From Tissierellia bacterium (GTDB lineage: Bacteria > Bacillota_A > Clostridia > Tissierellales > Peptoniphilaceae), in contig JAAYEN010000285.1 in assembly GCA_012728775.1 (NCBI GenBank), positions 1-16,426 on the forward strand: DNA of 16,426 nt, in the 5' to 3' direction. Positions 1-6,369 of this stretch are shown one piece after another. Under the pieces are notes generated by a model. The model was given only the letters and a program-made list of their open reading frames with translations. It was not told the DNA's origin and did no database searches. The position numbers and the translations under genes are program-made. The stretch's first letter is position 1. The number at the start of each line of letters is the position of its first letter.

Positions 1-1251
1 AGATAAATTGTTTTTTCTTTCAATATTTAAAGAATTTAATGTATCTCTTTTAATATGATTTTTTTGAAGTTGATTTTCTTCTGATGATATTTCAAATAAG
101 CATGAATTTAAATCATCTTTTAGTTTACTAATATTTCCATTAATTTCATTTATATTTGTATTATACTTTAAAAGAACCTCTAAAAAATTAGATTTGCTTA
201 AGTTATATTTTTTTAAATCATTTTCAGCTAAGCTCAATTCTTCTTTTATTTTAATTAAATCTTCGTCTTTAATTTTCAATCTTAGATTGAAGTCGTTAAT
301 ATCATTCTTTTTACTCTGAATCTTTTCTCTATTTAGACTTATCTTATTAGTTAAATCTTTCTCGTTTCGAATATTTTCTATATTTTGACCTTGTAGTTCT
401 GCTATTTCTAACTCAATCTCGTTCAATTGTACTTCAATTTTTGTATAATCTTGTTGATTCTTTGAAATAATCTCATTTAATGCAAATTTTTTTGTTTTAG
501 ATTCTTGATAATTTTTCTCTAGTTCGCTATCAACTATCTTTAAATTTATAATATCCTCATAATTTTTTGATATTTCGGAGCTCTTTATTTTTTCAAATAG
601 TTCATTATATCTTTGCGCTATTTTTGCTTCTTCTTTTAACGTATTTTTTTGATTTTTTATTTCAACGAGTAAGTCAGAAATCCTTATTAAGTTTTCATTA
701 GTTCTTTTTAATTTTCTTTCAATTTCGTTCTTTTGCGATTTATATTTACTTATTCCTGAAGCTTCTTCAAAGATTACTCTTCTTTCAATAGGCTTGCTAC
801 TTAATATCTCATCTATTTTTCCTTGAGAAATTATTGAGTATCCATCTCTGCCTATACCTGTATCCATAAAAAGTTCTCTTACGTCTTTAAGTCTGCAAGA
901 GTTATTATTTATTGAATATTCACTATCTCCGTTCTTATAAAGCTTCCTTTTTATTTGAACTTCACTATAATCTATATCTAAAAAATTAGTGCTATTATCG
1001 AATGTAAGAATTACTTCAGCCATCCCTAATGCTCTTCTTGAACTAGTACCAGAAAAAATAACATCAGACATCTTAGTTCCTCTTAAAGAAGAGTAACTTT
1101 GTTCTCCTAAAGCCCATCTAATAGCATCTGTTATGTTACTTTTACCACTTCCATTAGGTCCGACGACACATGTGATATTATCATTTAATTCAATTTTAGT
1201 TCTTTCAGCAAAGGATTTAAATCCATATAATTCAATGCTTTTTAAGTACAT
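1..1251 (-). CDS. smc: Chromosome partition protein SMC, N-terminal part (gene cut by left window edge)
   Basis: This is the first 417 codons of the SMC ATPase, which forms the ring-shaped condensin complex (with ScpA and ScpB) that compacts and segregates the chromosome. The frame stays open to base 1, so the rest of the protein lies outside the window. Visible in the translation are the Walker A motif GPNGSGKS (residues 31-38), the R-loop SSLRG (54-58) and the Q-loop region SQGKIDEIL (from about residue 142). From about residue 170 onward there is Lys/Glu-rich, heptad-like sequence, the start of the long coiled coil. The hinge, second coiled coil and Walker B/signature half are not in the window. 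The ATG at 1251 is preceded by AAGGA with a 7-base spacer. It overlaps the end of the upstream radical SAM gene by 20 bases, implying translational coupling. The gene is last of the visible plsX operon; in Clostridia ftsY or ffh commonly follow smc, but that is not visible here. Confidence 0.97.
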   Translation of the reverse strand, partial: MYLKSIELYGFKSFAERTKIELNDNITCVVGPNGSGKSNITDAIRWALGEQSYSSLRGTKMSDVIFSGTSSRRALGMAEVILTFDNSTNFLDIDYSEVQIKRKLYKNGDSEYSINNNSCRLKDVRELFMDTGIGRDGYSIISQGKIDEILSSKPIERRVIFEEASGISKYKSQKNEIERKLKRTNENLIRISDLLVEIKNQKNTLKEEAKIAQRYNELFEKIKSSEISKNYEDIINLKIVDSELEKNYQESKTKKFALNEIISKNQQDYTKIEVQLNEIELEIAELQGQNIENIRNEKDLTNKISLNREKIQSKKNDINDFNLRLKIKDEDLIKIKEELSLAENDLKKYNLSKSNFLEVLLKYNTNINEINGNISKLKDDLNSCLFEISSEENQLQKNHIKRDTLNSLNIERKNNLS

Positions 1252-2317
1252 TATTACATCCTTCTACAATTTTATTTATTTCATAGCCTATATTAATAAT
1301 ATATTTCGACTTTTCATATTCAACTATTATTTCATTATCATTTATTTTGTTATTGATCTTAAAAGCAATTTTTCTAACTTTGAATAATTCTTCTATTCTA
1401 CGCTTATTAATCCCCTTTTGCCCTACAAGTAGAGAGATATTCCTTCCATTGGAAGAGATGGAAGTTGGAGTAGCTAAATCTAAATCCGCAGATTCCAAAA
1501 TCTTAAGTAATTTATTAGATTCACATAATTCCCTAAAAGCATCGTGTAAAGGTCCTGCAACGACATCCTTATCGTATTGCAATTCTTCAGTAGATTGTAG
1601 CCCTACTCTAATTATTGGAATATCGTTATTATCATATAAAAACATCAAATTCGTAACTATACTTATTGCATTTTCAAGGGGTAAAGGCTTATATATTCCT
1701 TTATAAAAAAGTTCTTCAAGTTCAGTTTCTTTTATTACTAAAGTTGGATAAATTCTAACAAAATCAGGTTTTATTGAAATTATTTTTAAAGCAGTTTCAA
1801 TTGATTTCTTTTCGTCATCGCCAGGCAAGCCTACCATTTGTTGCAATCCAAGTTTGAAATTATTTTTTTTAATTAACTCAGATGCTTCAAAAACAATTTT
1901 ACTCGAATGACCTCGTTTAGAAAGAGTCAATACTTCTTCATCTAAGCTTTGAACCCCTAATTCTATTATATCTACTTTATAATTTTTAAGATATTCTAAT
2001 ATCTCATCATTAATAAAATCTGGTCTAGTAGAAATTCTAATTCTGTCAATATTGCCTTTATCTTTTTCACTTTTTGCAATTTCTAATAATTCTATCTGAG
2101 TTTTTTTATCGATAGCAGTAAAACTACCGCCATAGAAAGCGACTTCTATATCTTTATTACTATTTTTGAAAATATTTTTAAAATAATTTAATTTTTCAAT
2201 AAACCCTTCTTTTTTATAATCTGAAATACCCGTTATTCGTCTTTGATTACAAAAAACACAATCATGTGGACACCCTAAGTGGGGGACAAAAATAGGAATT
2301 ATATTAATTTTTGACAT
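1232..2317 (-). CDS. Elp3-like radical SAM protein (COG1243-type), without acetyltransferase domain
   Basis: A 361-residue radical SAM protein. The iron-sulfur cluster motif is C16-x3-C20-x2-C23, embedded in the HLGCPHDCVFCNQRRITG signature that resembles the Elp3/COG1243 branch. Further radical SAM strands are recognisable, such as the glycine-rich AFYGGSF segment and the ELGVQSLDEEVL segment. Elp3 proper carries a C-terminal GNAT acetyltransferase domain; this protein is too short for one. Its last 80 or so residues instead include a G-rich turn (VGQKG, about 298-302) followed by a basic helix, which could be a KH-like RNA-binding fold (inference). A protein of this kind between rnc and smc is common in Clostridia, but its substrate is unknown to me. 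The ATG overlaps the rnc stop by 14 bases, with GAGG and AAAGG upstream. Confidence is high for the radical SAM family and low for any specific reaction. Confidence 0.9.
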   Translation of the reverse strand: MSKINIIPIFVPHLGCPHDCVFCNQRRITGISDYKKEGFIEKLNYFKNIFKNSNKDIEVAFYGGSFTAIDKKTQIELLEIAKSEKDKGNIDRIRISTRPDFINDEILEYLKNYKVDIIELGVQSLDEEVLTLSKRGHSSKIVFEASELIKKNNFKLGLQQMVGLPGDDEKKSIETALKIISIKPDFVRIYPTLVIKETELEELFYKGIYKPLPLENAISIVTNLMFLYDNNDIPIIRVGLQSTEELQYDKDVVAGPLHDAFRELCESNKLLKILESADLDLATPTSISSNGRNISLLVGQKGINKRRIEELFKVRKIAFKINNKINDNEIIVEYEKSKYIINIGYEINKIVEGCNNVLKKH

Positions 2318-3041
2318 GACCTTTTGCCTCTAACTTTTTAAATGCATATTTAGCCGATTCTTGCTCGGCTTTTTTTATGGAGTGTCCTTTACCTATAGAT
2401 AAGTATTCTCCTTCAATACTTAATCTAGAAGTATACGTTCTATCATGATCTGGCCCAGTAACATCAATAATTTCATAGTTAGGCAGAGATAAATTATTTT
2501 TAGTAACGTATTCATTCAATAATCCTTTGTAATTTAAGTTGTCATCACATAATATTAAAATAAATTTTTCCTTAAAAGTATTTAATATTATTCTATCAGC
2601 AGTTTCAAAATTGGAATCTAAAAATAAAGCTCCAACTAATGCTTCAAATGCGTCAGCTAAAACTCCAGAACTTTGGTGCACCCTCATTTTTTTAGCAGAA
2701 TTAGAAACTCTCAAATAATTATCGAGAGACATGTACTTGGCGAATTTATATAAGGATTTTTCATTGACAATCTTAGCCCTATTAATAGTTAGCTCGCCTT
2801 CAGTATTAGAATATTTATTTTCAGACAATAAAAAATTAGAGACAATCAAATCCAAAACCGCGTCTCCGATAAACTCTAATTTTTCATTGTCTAAAATATC
2901 TGCATAAATCAATTCGTTTTTTAAGGAACTATGAGTTAATGCCTCTAGACATAAATTAGGATCATTAAACTCATAGTGCATTACATTTTTCATGTGATTT
3001 ATTATATTTGACTTAAATTCATTATCATTATAGACTTTCAA
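2304..3041 (-). CDS. rnc: Ribonuclease III
   Basis: A 245-residue double-strand-specific endoribonuclease that processes rRNA precursors and cleaves structured or sense-antisense RNA. The catalytic domain covers about residues 20-160, with the signature EKLEFIGDAVLD. The four expected metal-binding acidic residues are E56, D60, D130 and E133. A double-stranded RNA-binding domain follows (about 168-240), ending in the KKAEQESAKYAFKKL helix. The chosen start is a TTG at 3041, because an in-frame TAG lies just upstream of it. The next ATG (codon 17, at 2993) has no Shine-Dalgarno sequence and would remove the first helix that RNase III proteins normally have. The TTG start overlaps acpP by 14 bases, suggesting coupled translation; the ribosome site (AGTGGA) is weak. 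The gene overlaps the radical SAM gene downstream. Confidence 0.96.
   Translation of the reverse strand: MKVYNDNEFKSNIINHMKNVMHYEFNDPNLCLEALTHSSLKNELIYADILDNEKLEFIGDAVLDLIVSNFLLSENKYSNTEGELTINRAKIVNEKSLYKFAKYMSLDNYLRVSNSAKKMRVHQSSGVLADAFEALVGALFLDSNFETADRIILNTFKEKFILILCDDNLNYKGLLNEYVTKNNLSLPNYEIIDVTGPDHDRTYTSRLSIEGEYLSIGKGHSIKKAEQESAKYAFKKLEAKGHVKN
2352..2376 (+). terminator. Terminator-like hairpin antisense to rnc
   Basis: On the plus strand AGCCGA (2352-2357) and TCGGCT (2365-2370) form a perfect 6-base-pair stem with a 7-base loop, running directly into seven Ts (2370-2376). It has the full shape of an intrinsic terminator, but for transcription antisense to rnc. It lies in codons for the conserved KKAEQESAKY helix of the RNA-binding domain, so it may be a by-product of coding. 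No plus-strand gene precedes it. Confidence 0.4.
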
Positions 3042-3249
3042 TATAGTCCACTACATCCCCTATTGTCTCTATAGATAGAATATCATCTTCCGAAATTTCT
3101 ATTTCAAACTCTTCTTCTATAGTCATGACCAACTCCATTAATTGAATGGAGTCAGCATTTAAATCATCAGTAAAAGATGTATCTTCATCTATACCTTCAA
3201 CATTCACATTAAATTGATCACTAATAAGTTCAAGTATTTTGTTTTTCAT
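3028..3249 (-). CDS. acpP: Acyl carrier protein
   Basis: A 73-residue acidic acyl carrier protein that carries growing fatty acyl chains on a 4'-phosphopantetheine arm in type II fatty acid synthesis. The attachment serine is S34 in LNADSIQLMEL. The usual bacterial motif is DSLD or DSLE; here the residues after the serine are Ile-Gln, so the normal acid at the fourth position is replaced by glutamine. The four-helix pattern and acidic helix III (EEEFEIEISEDD) are otherwise typical. The ATG shares one base with the plsX stop (TAATG). A good AAGGAG lies 11 bases upstream, so reinitiation by ribosomes leaving plsX is likely. PlsX consumes acyl-ACP, which explains the pairing of these genes. Confidence 0.96.
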   Translation of the reverse strand: MKNKILELISDQFNVNVEGIDEDTSFTDDLNADSIQLMELVMTIEEEFEIEISEDDILSIETIGDVVDYIESL

Positions 3250-4244
3250 TACTCACTTAACTCCTTTATATCATTTATCATAGTTTTATTTACTTCATTT
3301 TCTACAAAATTTTTTAATTGTTTAGATGCACCTAAAATAGCTTCAGCATCAGATATGCCATGGGCTTTAAATACTGGTTTATTTAAACCTAAAAGAGGCG
3401 CTCCTCCTAAGTTTGCATATTGAAAATGAGAAAATGTTTTTAGTAATAAATTTTTTAAGGCGCCAGCGGTTTGTATGTCCTTAATATACGACAAATTTTC
3501 TTTAAATAAATCCATTATCATATATGCAGTACCTTCATAGGTTTTTAAAAATACATTTCCATCAAAACCATCTGCAATAACAACATCCGCAATACCATAA
3601 GGAATTTCTCTAGCTTCTACATTACCCATAAAATTGATATATTTATTTTCAGAAAGTAATGCGTAAGTTTTTTTATATAAATTATTACCTTTTCCTTCTT
3701 CTTTTCCAATATTTAATAGTCCAACTTTTGGTTTTTCAATTCCTAAAGCTTTTTCAGAATAAATACTTCCCATAATCGCAAATTGATTTAGCAATTCAGG
3801 AGTGGTGTCTACATTTGCTCCTGTATCTACTAATAAGAATGGCTTCGTTTTAGTCGGAAGCAATGTTGCAATTGGAGTTCTATCTACTCCTTCTATTCTT
3901 TTAATAATAAAAAGTCCTCCTGCCAATAAAGCTCCAGTACTACCGGCAGAAATTAGTCCATCTCCATTGCCTTCAGCAAGATAATTTAGGCCAACTACTA
4001 ATGAAGAATCTTTTTTTCTTCTAAGGGCAACAACAGGCTCTTCATCATTTTCAATAATGGAATTTGCATCTAGAATTTCGTATTCTTCCACATTCTCTTC
4101 TAAGTCATTTAATATTTTTTCAATAGCTTCTCGATTTCCAGAAAGAACTGGTTCAATATTCAATTCCTTTTTAGTAAGAACTGCTCCCTTTACTATTTCT
4201 AATGGTGCAAAGTCTCCACCCATTGCGTCGTATATAATTTTCAT
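3249..4244 (-). CDS. plsX: Phosphate acyltransferase PlsX
   Basis: A 331-residue enzyme that converts acyl-ACP and phosphate to acyl-phosphate, the acyl donor for PlsY at the start of phospholipid synthesis; a peripheral membrane protein. The N-terminus (MKIIYDAMGGDFAP) and the GLISAGSTGALLAGG, LLVDTGANVDTTPE and VIADGFDGNVFLKTYEG segments are all diagnostic, and the length is normal for the family. The ATG at 4244 has a strong ribosome site (AGGGAGGT at 4249-4256). It is the first gene of its operon, behind a likely promoter at about 4264-4295 and directly after the terminator of the yceD-rpmF unit. I looked for an obvious palindromic FapR-type operator in the leader and did not see one. Confidence 0.97.
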   Translation of the reverse strand: MKIIYDAMGGDFAPLEIVKGAVLTKKELNIEPVLSGNREAIEKILNDLEENVEEYEILDANSIIENDEEPVVALRRKKDSSLVVGLNYLAEGNGDGLISAGSTGALLAGGLFIIKRIEGVDRTPIATLLPTKTKPFLLVDTGANVDTTPELLNQFAIMGSIYSEKALGIEKPKVGLLNIGKEEGKGNNLYKKTYALLSENKYINFMGNVEAREIPYGIADVVIADGFDGNVFLKTYEGTAYMIMDLFKENLSYIKDIQTAGALKNLLLKTFSHFQYANLGGAPLLGLNKPVFKAHGISDAEAILGASKQLKNFVENEVNKTMINDIKELSE

Positions 4245-4263
4245 AAATACCTCCCTTTCCTAA

Positions 4264-4295
4264 ATTATAATATATTATGGGATATAAAAATGCAA
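4264..4295 (-). promoter_or_regulatory. Probable promoter of the plsX-acpP-rnc-radical SAM-smc operon
   Basis: On the minus strand a TATTATAAT block (4264-4272) lies just upstream of the plsX ribosome site. Reading TATTAT (4267-4272) as the -10 box gives a 17-base spacer to TTGCAT (4290-4295) as the -35 box. Reading TATAAT (4264-4269) gives a 20-base spacer. The -10 is strong and the -35 weak. The preceding terminator makes a promoter here necessary for plsX expression independent of rpmF read-through. Confidence 0.6.
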
Positions 4296-4297
4296 CA

Positions 4298-4333
4298 TTA
4301 AATAAAAATGATTGCCATTTATTGGCAATCATT
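4298..4333 (-). terminator. Intrinsic terminator of the yceD-rpmF unit
   Basis: A perfect 10-base-pair inverted repeat, AATGATTGCC and GGCAATCATT, with a 7-base loop (stem arms 4307-4316 and 4324-4333). On the minus strand it is followed by TTTTTATTT. It begins 5 bases after the rpmF stop and ends just before the plsX promoter, the expected place for a Rho-independent terminator. Confidence 0.88.
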
Positions 4334-4337
4334 AATA

Positions 4338-4517
4338 TTAAGCTTCTTCAATTATTTGTTTTCCATCATAGTATCCGCATGCTCTGCACACTCTGTGCGG
4401 CAGTTTAGGCTCTGAGCAATTAGGACATGTAGTAACAGTAGGTTTATTTAATCTGTAAGATGAAGCTCTTCTTTTATTTTTTCTTTGTTTGGATGTTTTT
4501 CTCTTTGGTACAGCCAT
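4338..4517 (-). CDS. rpmF: 50S ribosomal protein L32, zinc-ribbon form
   Basis: A 59-residue L32, a small basic protein of the large ribosomal subunit. The N-terminus MAVPKRKTSKQRKNKRRA is diagnostic. Two cysteine pairs, C31-x2-C34 and C44-x2-C47, form the zinc ribbon, so this is the zinc-binding (C+) version. The start ATG at 4517 lies 3 bases after the yceD stop. Its ribosome site AGGAGGTG is inside the last codons of yceD, so the two genes are coupled. The pairing of yceD with rpmF is conserved widely in bacteria. An intrinsic terminator follows directly. Confidence 0.97.
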   Translation of the reverse strand: MAVPKRKTSKQRKNKRRASSYRLNKPTVTTCPNCSEPKLPHRVCRACGYYDGKQIIEEA

Positions 4518-4520
4518 TCC

Positions 4521-5033
4521 CTACACCTCCTCGTCGATTCGTAAATCTTTTAATACAGAAAATCGCAAATCGCCACTTTCTATTTCACAGTCGCATTCTT
4601 CTTTGTTTAAATCCTTACCACATTTAGGACATATTCCTAAGCAAGTATCCTTACAAAGATTTTTCATGGGAATTGATAGAATCACAATTTCCTTTACTAA
4701 TTCACAGATATTTATCTTATTTCGTTCCATAAATATGATATCTGAAGTATCGTCAAAATCTTCTACATCTGTTTCATTAGCTAATTTTCCACTATATTCC
4801 ACAAAATCAACATTTATTACTTCAACTAAGCATCGATCACAAGGTTTTTTATACTCATATTCAACACCTAAGTTTAATATCAATTCTCTATCAGCCTTAC
4901 TAATTAGAATATCATAAGTTACATCACCTATAAATACTAAAGACTGATTTGTGCTATTTATGGAACAGCTTCCTGAATCTTCATAAATTAATTCATTTTC
5001 ATTTGCAATGAAATCTGAAATATCAATATACAT
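4521..5033 (-). CDS. yceD: YceD/DUF177 family protein
   Basis: A 170-residue member of the DUF177 (YceD) family, conserved beside rpmF and linked in other organisms to 23S rRNA/50S biogenesis; its exact biochemical role is not settled. It has the family's cysteine-rich pattern: C65-x2-C68 in the middle, then C127, C131, C135, C138, C147 and C149 near the C-terminus (LGICPKCGKDLNKEECDCE), probably zinc ligands. The tail GDLRFSVLKDL matches the family end. The longest frame would begin at a TTG at 5051. I prefer the ATG at 5033 because AAGGGG lies 4 bases upstream and the protein then begins MYIDISDF. The short leader from the strong promoter at 5060-5088 also fits this start. Confidence 0.92.
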   Translation of the reverse strand: MYIDISDFIANENELIYEDSGSCSINSTNQSLVFIGDVTYDILISKADRELILNLGVEYEYKKPCDRCLVEVINVDFVEYSGKLANETDVEDFDDTSDIIFMERNKINICELVKEIVILSIPMKNLCKDTCLGICPKCGKDLNKEECDCEIESGDLRFSVLKDLRIDEEV

Positions 5034-5059
5034 AATTCCCCTTCTTAACAACGCTCTTA

Positions 5060-5088
5060 ATTATATAATTACAAGCTCACTTTGTCAA
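5060..5088 (-). promoter_or_regulatory. Consensus sigma-70/sigma-A promoter for yceD-rpmF
   Basis: On the minus strand TTGACA (5083-5088) is separated by exactly 17 bases from TATAAT (5060-5065). Both hexamers match consensus perfectly. Transcription should start near 5053, giving a leader of about 20 bases that holds the AAGGGG ribosome site of yceD. The -35 box begins 7 bases beyond the ackA stop codon. Confidence 0.92.
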
Positions 5089-5095
5089 GGGATTC

Positions 5096-6283
5096 TTATT
5101 TTGTTAATTGGTACGTATCCCTTGCAATCATTAATTCTTCGTTAGTAGGTATTACCATAACTTTTGCAGTCGAATCATCAGTGCTAACTATTGCTTCAAC
5201 ACCTCTGATATTGTTTTTTTCTTCATCTATTTTGATTCCAAATATTTTTAATCCATCAATTATTTGTTTTCTCATAGTTGAACTGTTTTCTCCAATACCA
5301 GCAGTAAATGCGATAGCATCGATATAATCAAATTCAGTCATATATTGACCTATATATTTAACTACTTTAGATATAAATATATCAAGTGCAAGTTGAGCTC
5401 TATAATTTCCTTGAGCGGCTGCTTCCTCTAAATCTCTAAAGTCAGAAGACACTCCAGATATTCCAAGAACACCAGATTTTTTATTCATTAAATTATCCAT
5501 CTCGTCATAGGATAAATTTTCTTTTTTTCCAATAAATGGAATAATTGCAGGGTCAATATCACCACATCTAGTTCCCATTGTTAAACCTTCAAGAGGAGTG
5601 AAACCCATAGAAGTATCTATACACTTACCATCTTTTACGGCTGAAATACTAGATCCATTACCTAAATGGCATACTATTACATTTGCGGTATCTTGTCCTA
5701 ATATATCTGCAGCTCTTTCAGATACAAATTTATGTGATGTCCCGTGGAAACCGTATCTTCTAATTCTATGATTTTCATAATATTCATATGGTAGAGAATA
5801 GATGAAATTTACAGGTTCCAAAGTTTGATGAAAAGCTGTGTCAAATACTCCTACCATAGGAGTGTTTGGCATCAATTCTTTACAAGCTTCTATACCTTGT
5901 ATATTTGCAGGATTATGAAGTGGAGCTAGCTCTGAACTTCTTTCTAATGCATCCATTACCTCATCATTGATAACAACTGATTGATTAAAGTCTTCAGCAC
6001 CATGAACTACACGATGACCAACTGCGTTTATTTCATCCATAGAAGTAATTATTCCGTGATTTGGATCAGTTAATGCATCAATAACAAGTTTTATTCCTAC
6101 TTTATGATTTGGAATATCTGTATTGATTTCAATTTTTTCGCCACCAGTAGGTTCATATTTAACTCTTGAATTTGCAATTCCTATTCTTTCAACTAAGCCC
6201 TTTGCTTTTACTTCTTCATTTTGTGGATTAATCACTTGAAATTTAAGTGAAGAACTTCCACAATTAATTACTAGTACATTCAT
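5096..6283 (-). CDS. ackA: Acetate kinase
   Basis: A 395-residue cytoplasmic acetate kinase (ASKHA fold) that interconverts acetyl-phosphate + ADP with acetate + ATP. In fermenting anaerobes it is the main ATP-yielding acetate-forming step, together with Pta. Key residues are visible: N7 in MNVLVINCGSSSLK, R91 in GHRVVHG, D148 in VGVFDTAFH, H180 in GFHGTSH, R239 in TRCGDIDP and E383 in PTNEEL. The longest frame has ten extra codons. I chose the ATG at 6283 because GGAGGAG (6290-6296) sits 6 bases upstream and the protein then begins exactly as the family does. Pta is not in the window. No separate terminator is visible before the yceD promoter, so some read-through into yceD is likely. Confidence 0.98.
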   Translation of the reverse strand: MNVLVINCGSSSLKFQVINPQNEEVKAKGLVERIGIANSRVKYEPTGGEKIEINTDIPNHKVGIKLVIDALTDPNHGIITSMDEINAVGHRVVHGAEDFNQSVVINDEVMDALERSSELAPLHNPANIQGIEACKELMPNTPMVGVFDTAFHQTLEPVNFIYSLPYEYYENHRIRRYGFHGTSHKFVSERAADILGQDTANVIVCHLGNGSSISAVKDGKCIDTSMGFTPLEGLTMGTRCGDIDPAIIPFIGKKENLSYDEMDNLMNKKSGVLGISGVSSDFRDLEEAAAQGNYRAQLALDIFISKVVKYIGQYMTEFDYIDAIAFTAGIGENSSTMRKQIIDGLKIFGIKIDEEKNNIRGVEAIVSTDDSTAKVMVIPTNEELMIARDTYQLTK

Positions 6284-6289
6284 TTCTAA

Positions 6290-6296
6290 CTCCTCC
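6290..6296 (-). promoter_or_regulatory. Ribosome binding site fixing the ackA start
   Basis: GGAGGAG on the minus strand, 6 bases upstream of the ATG at 6283. It lies inside the longer open frame and decides for the downstream start. Confidence 0.85.
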
Positions 6297-6298
6297 AT

Positions 6299-6330
6299 TT
6301 GATTTCTTTTCACTTCTATTATAGTATAAT
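6299..6330 (+). promoter_or_regulatory. Possible tmcAL promoter, overlapping the ackA promoter
   Basis: Plus-strand TATAAT (6325-6330) is the mirror image of the ackA -10 box. A candidate -35, TTGATT (6299-6304), sits 20 bases upstream of it, or 17 bases upstream of TAGTAT (6322-6327). Transcription would start near 6337, leaving about 33 bases before the tmcAL ATG. The -35 is weak evidence. Confidence 0.4.
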
Positions 6331-6349
6331 ATTAAGTAAAATTAGTCAA
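6318..6349 (-). promoter_or_regulatory. Likely ackA promoter region
   Basis: Minus-strand TTGACT (6344-6349) lies upstream of a TACTATAAT block. The perfect TATAAT (6318-6323) gives a long 20-base spacer; the poorer TACTAT (6321-6326) gives 17. The region contains the odd-centred palindrome ATTATAGTATAAT (6318-6330), so the same bases offer a -10 box in both directions. Confidence 0.6.
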
Positions 6350-6369
6350 TAAATGAAAAGGGATAAAAC

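Noticed and set aside
1..60. An apparent frameshift near the left end of smc
   Set aside because: It came from miscounting a T-run while reading by hand; rechecked by triplets from base 1, the frame is open and continuous to the start at 1251.
1133..1706. Plus-strand open frames opposite smc and the radical SAM gene
   Set aside because: Low-complexity shadows of two well-supported minus-strand genes; no ribosome sites and no recognisable family.
4245..4337. A FapR-type operator before plsX
   Set aside because: The leader is only AT-rich; I could not find a FapR-like palindrome around the promoter.
4381..4410. Nested inverted repeats (GCACA/TGTGC and CCGCA/TGCGG) within rpmF
   Set aside because: They fall on the conserved zinc-ribbon codons and the inner loop is only three bases; coding constraint is the simpler explanation.
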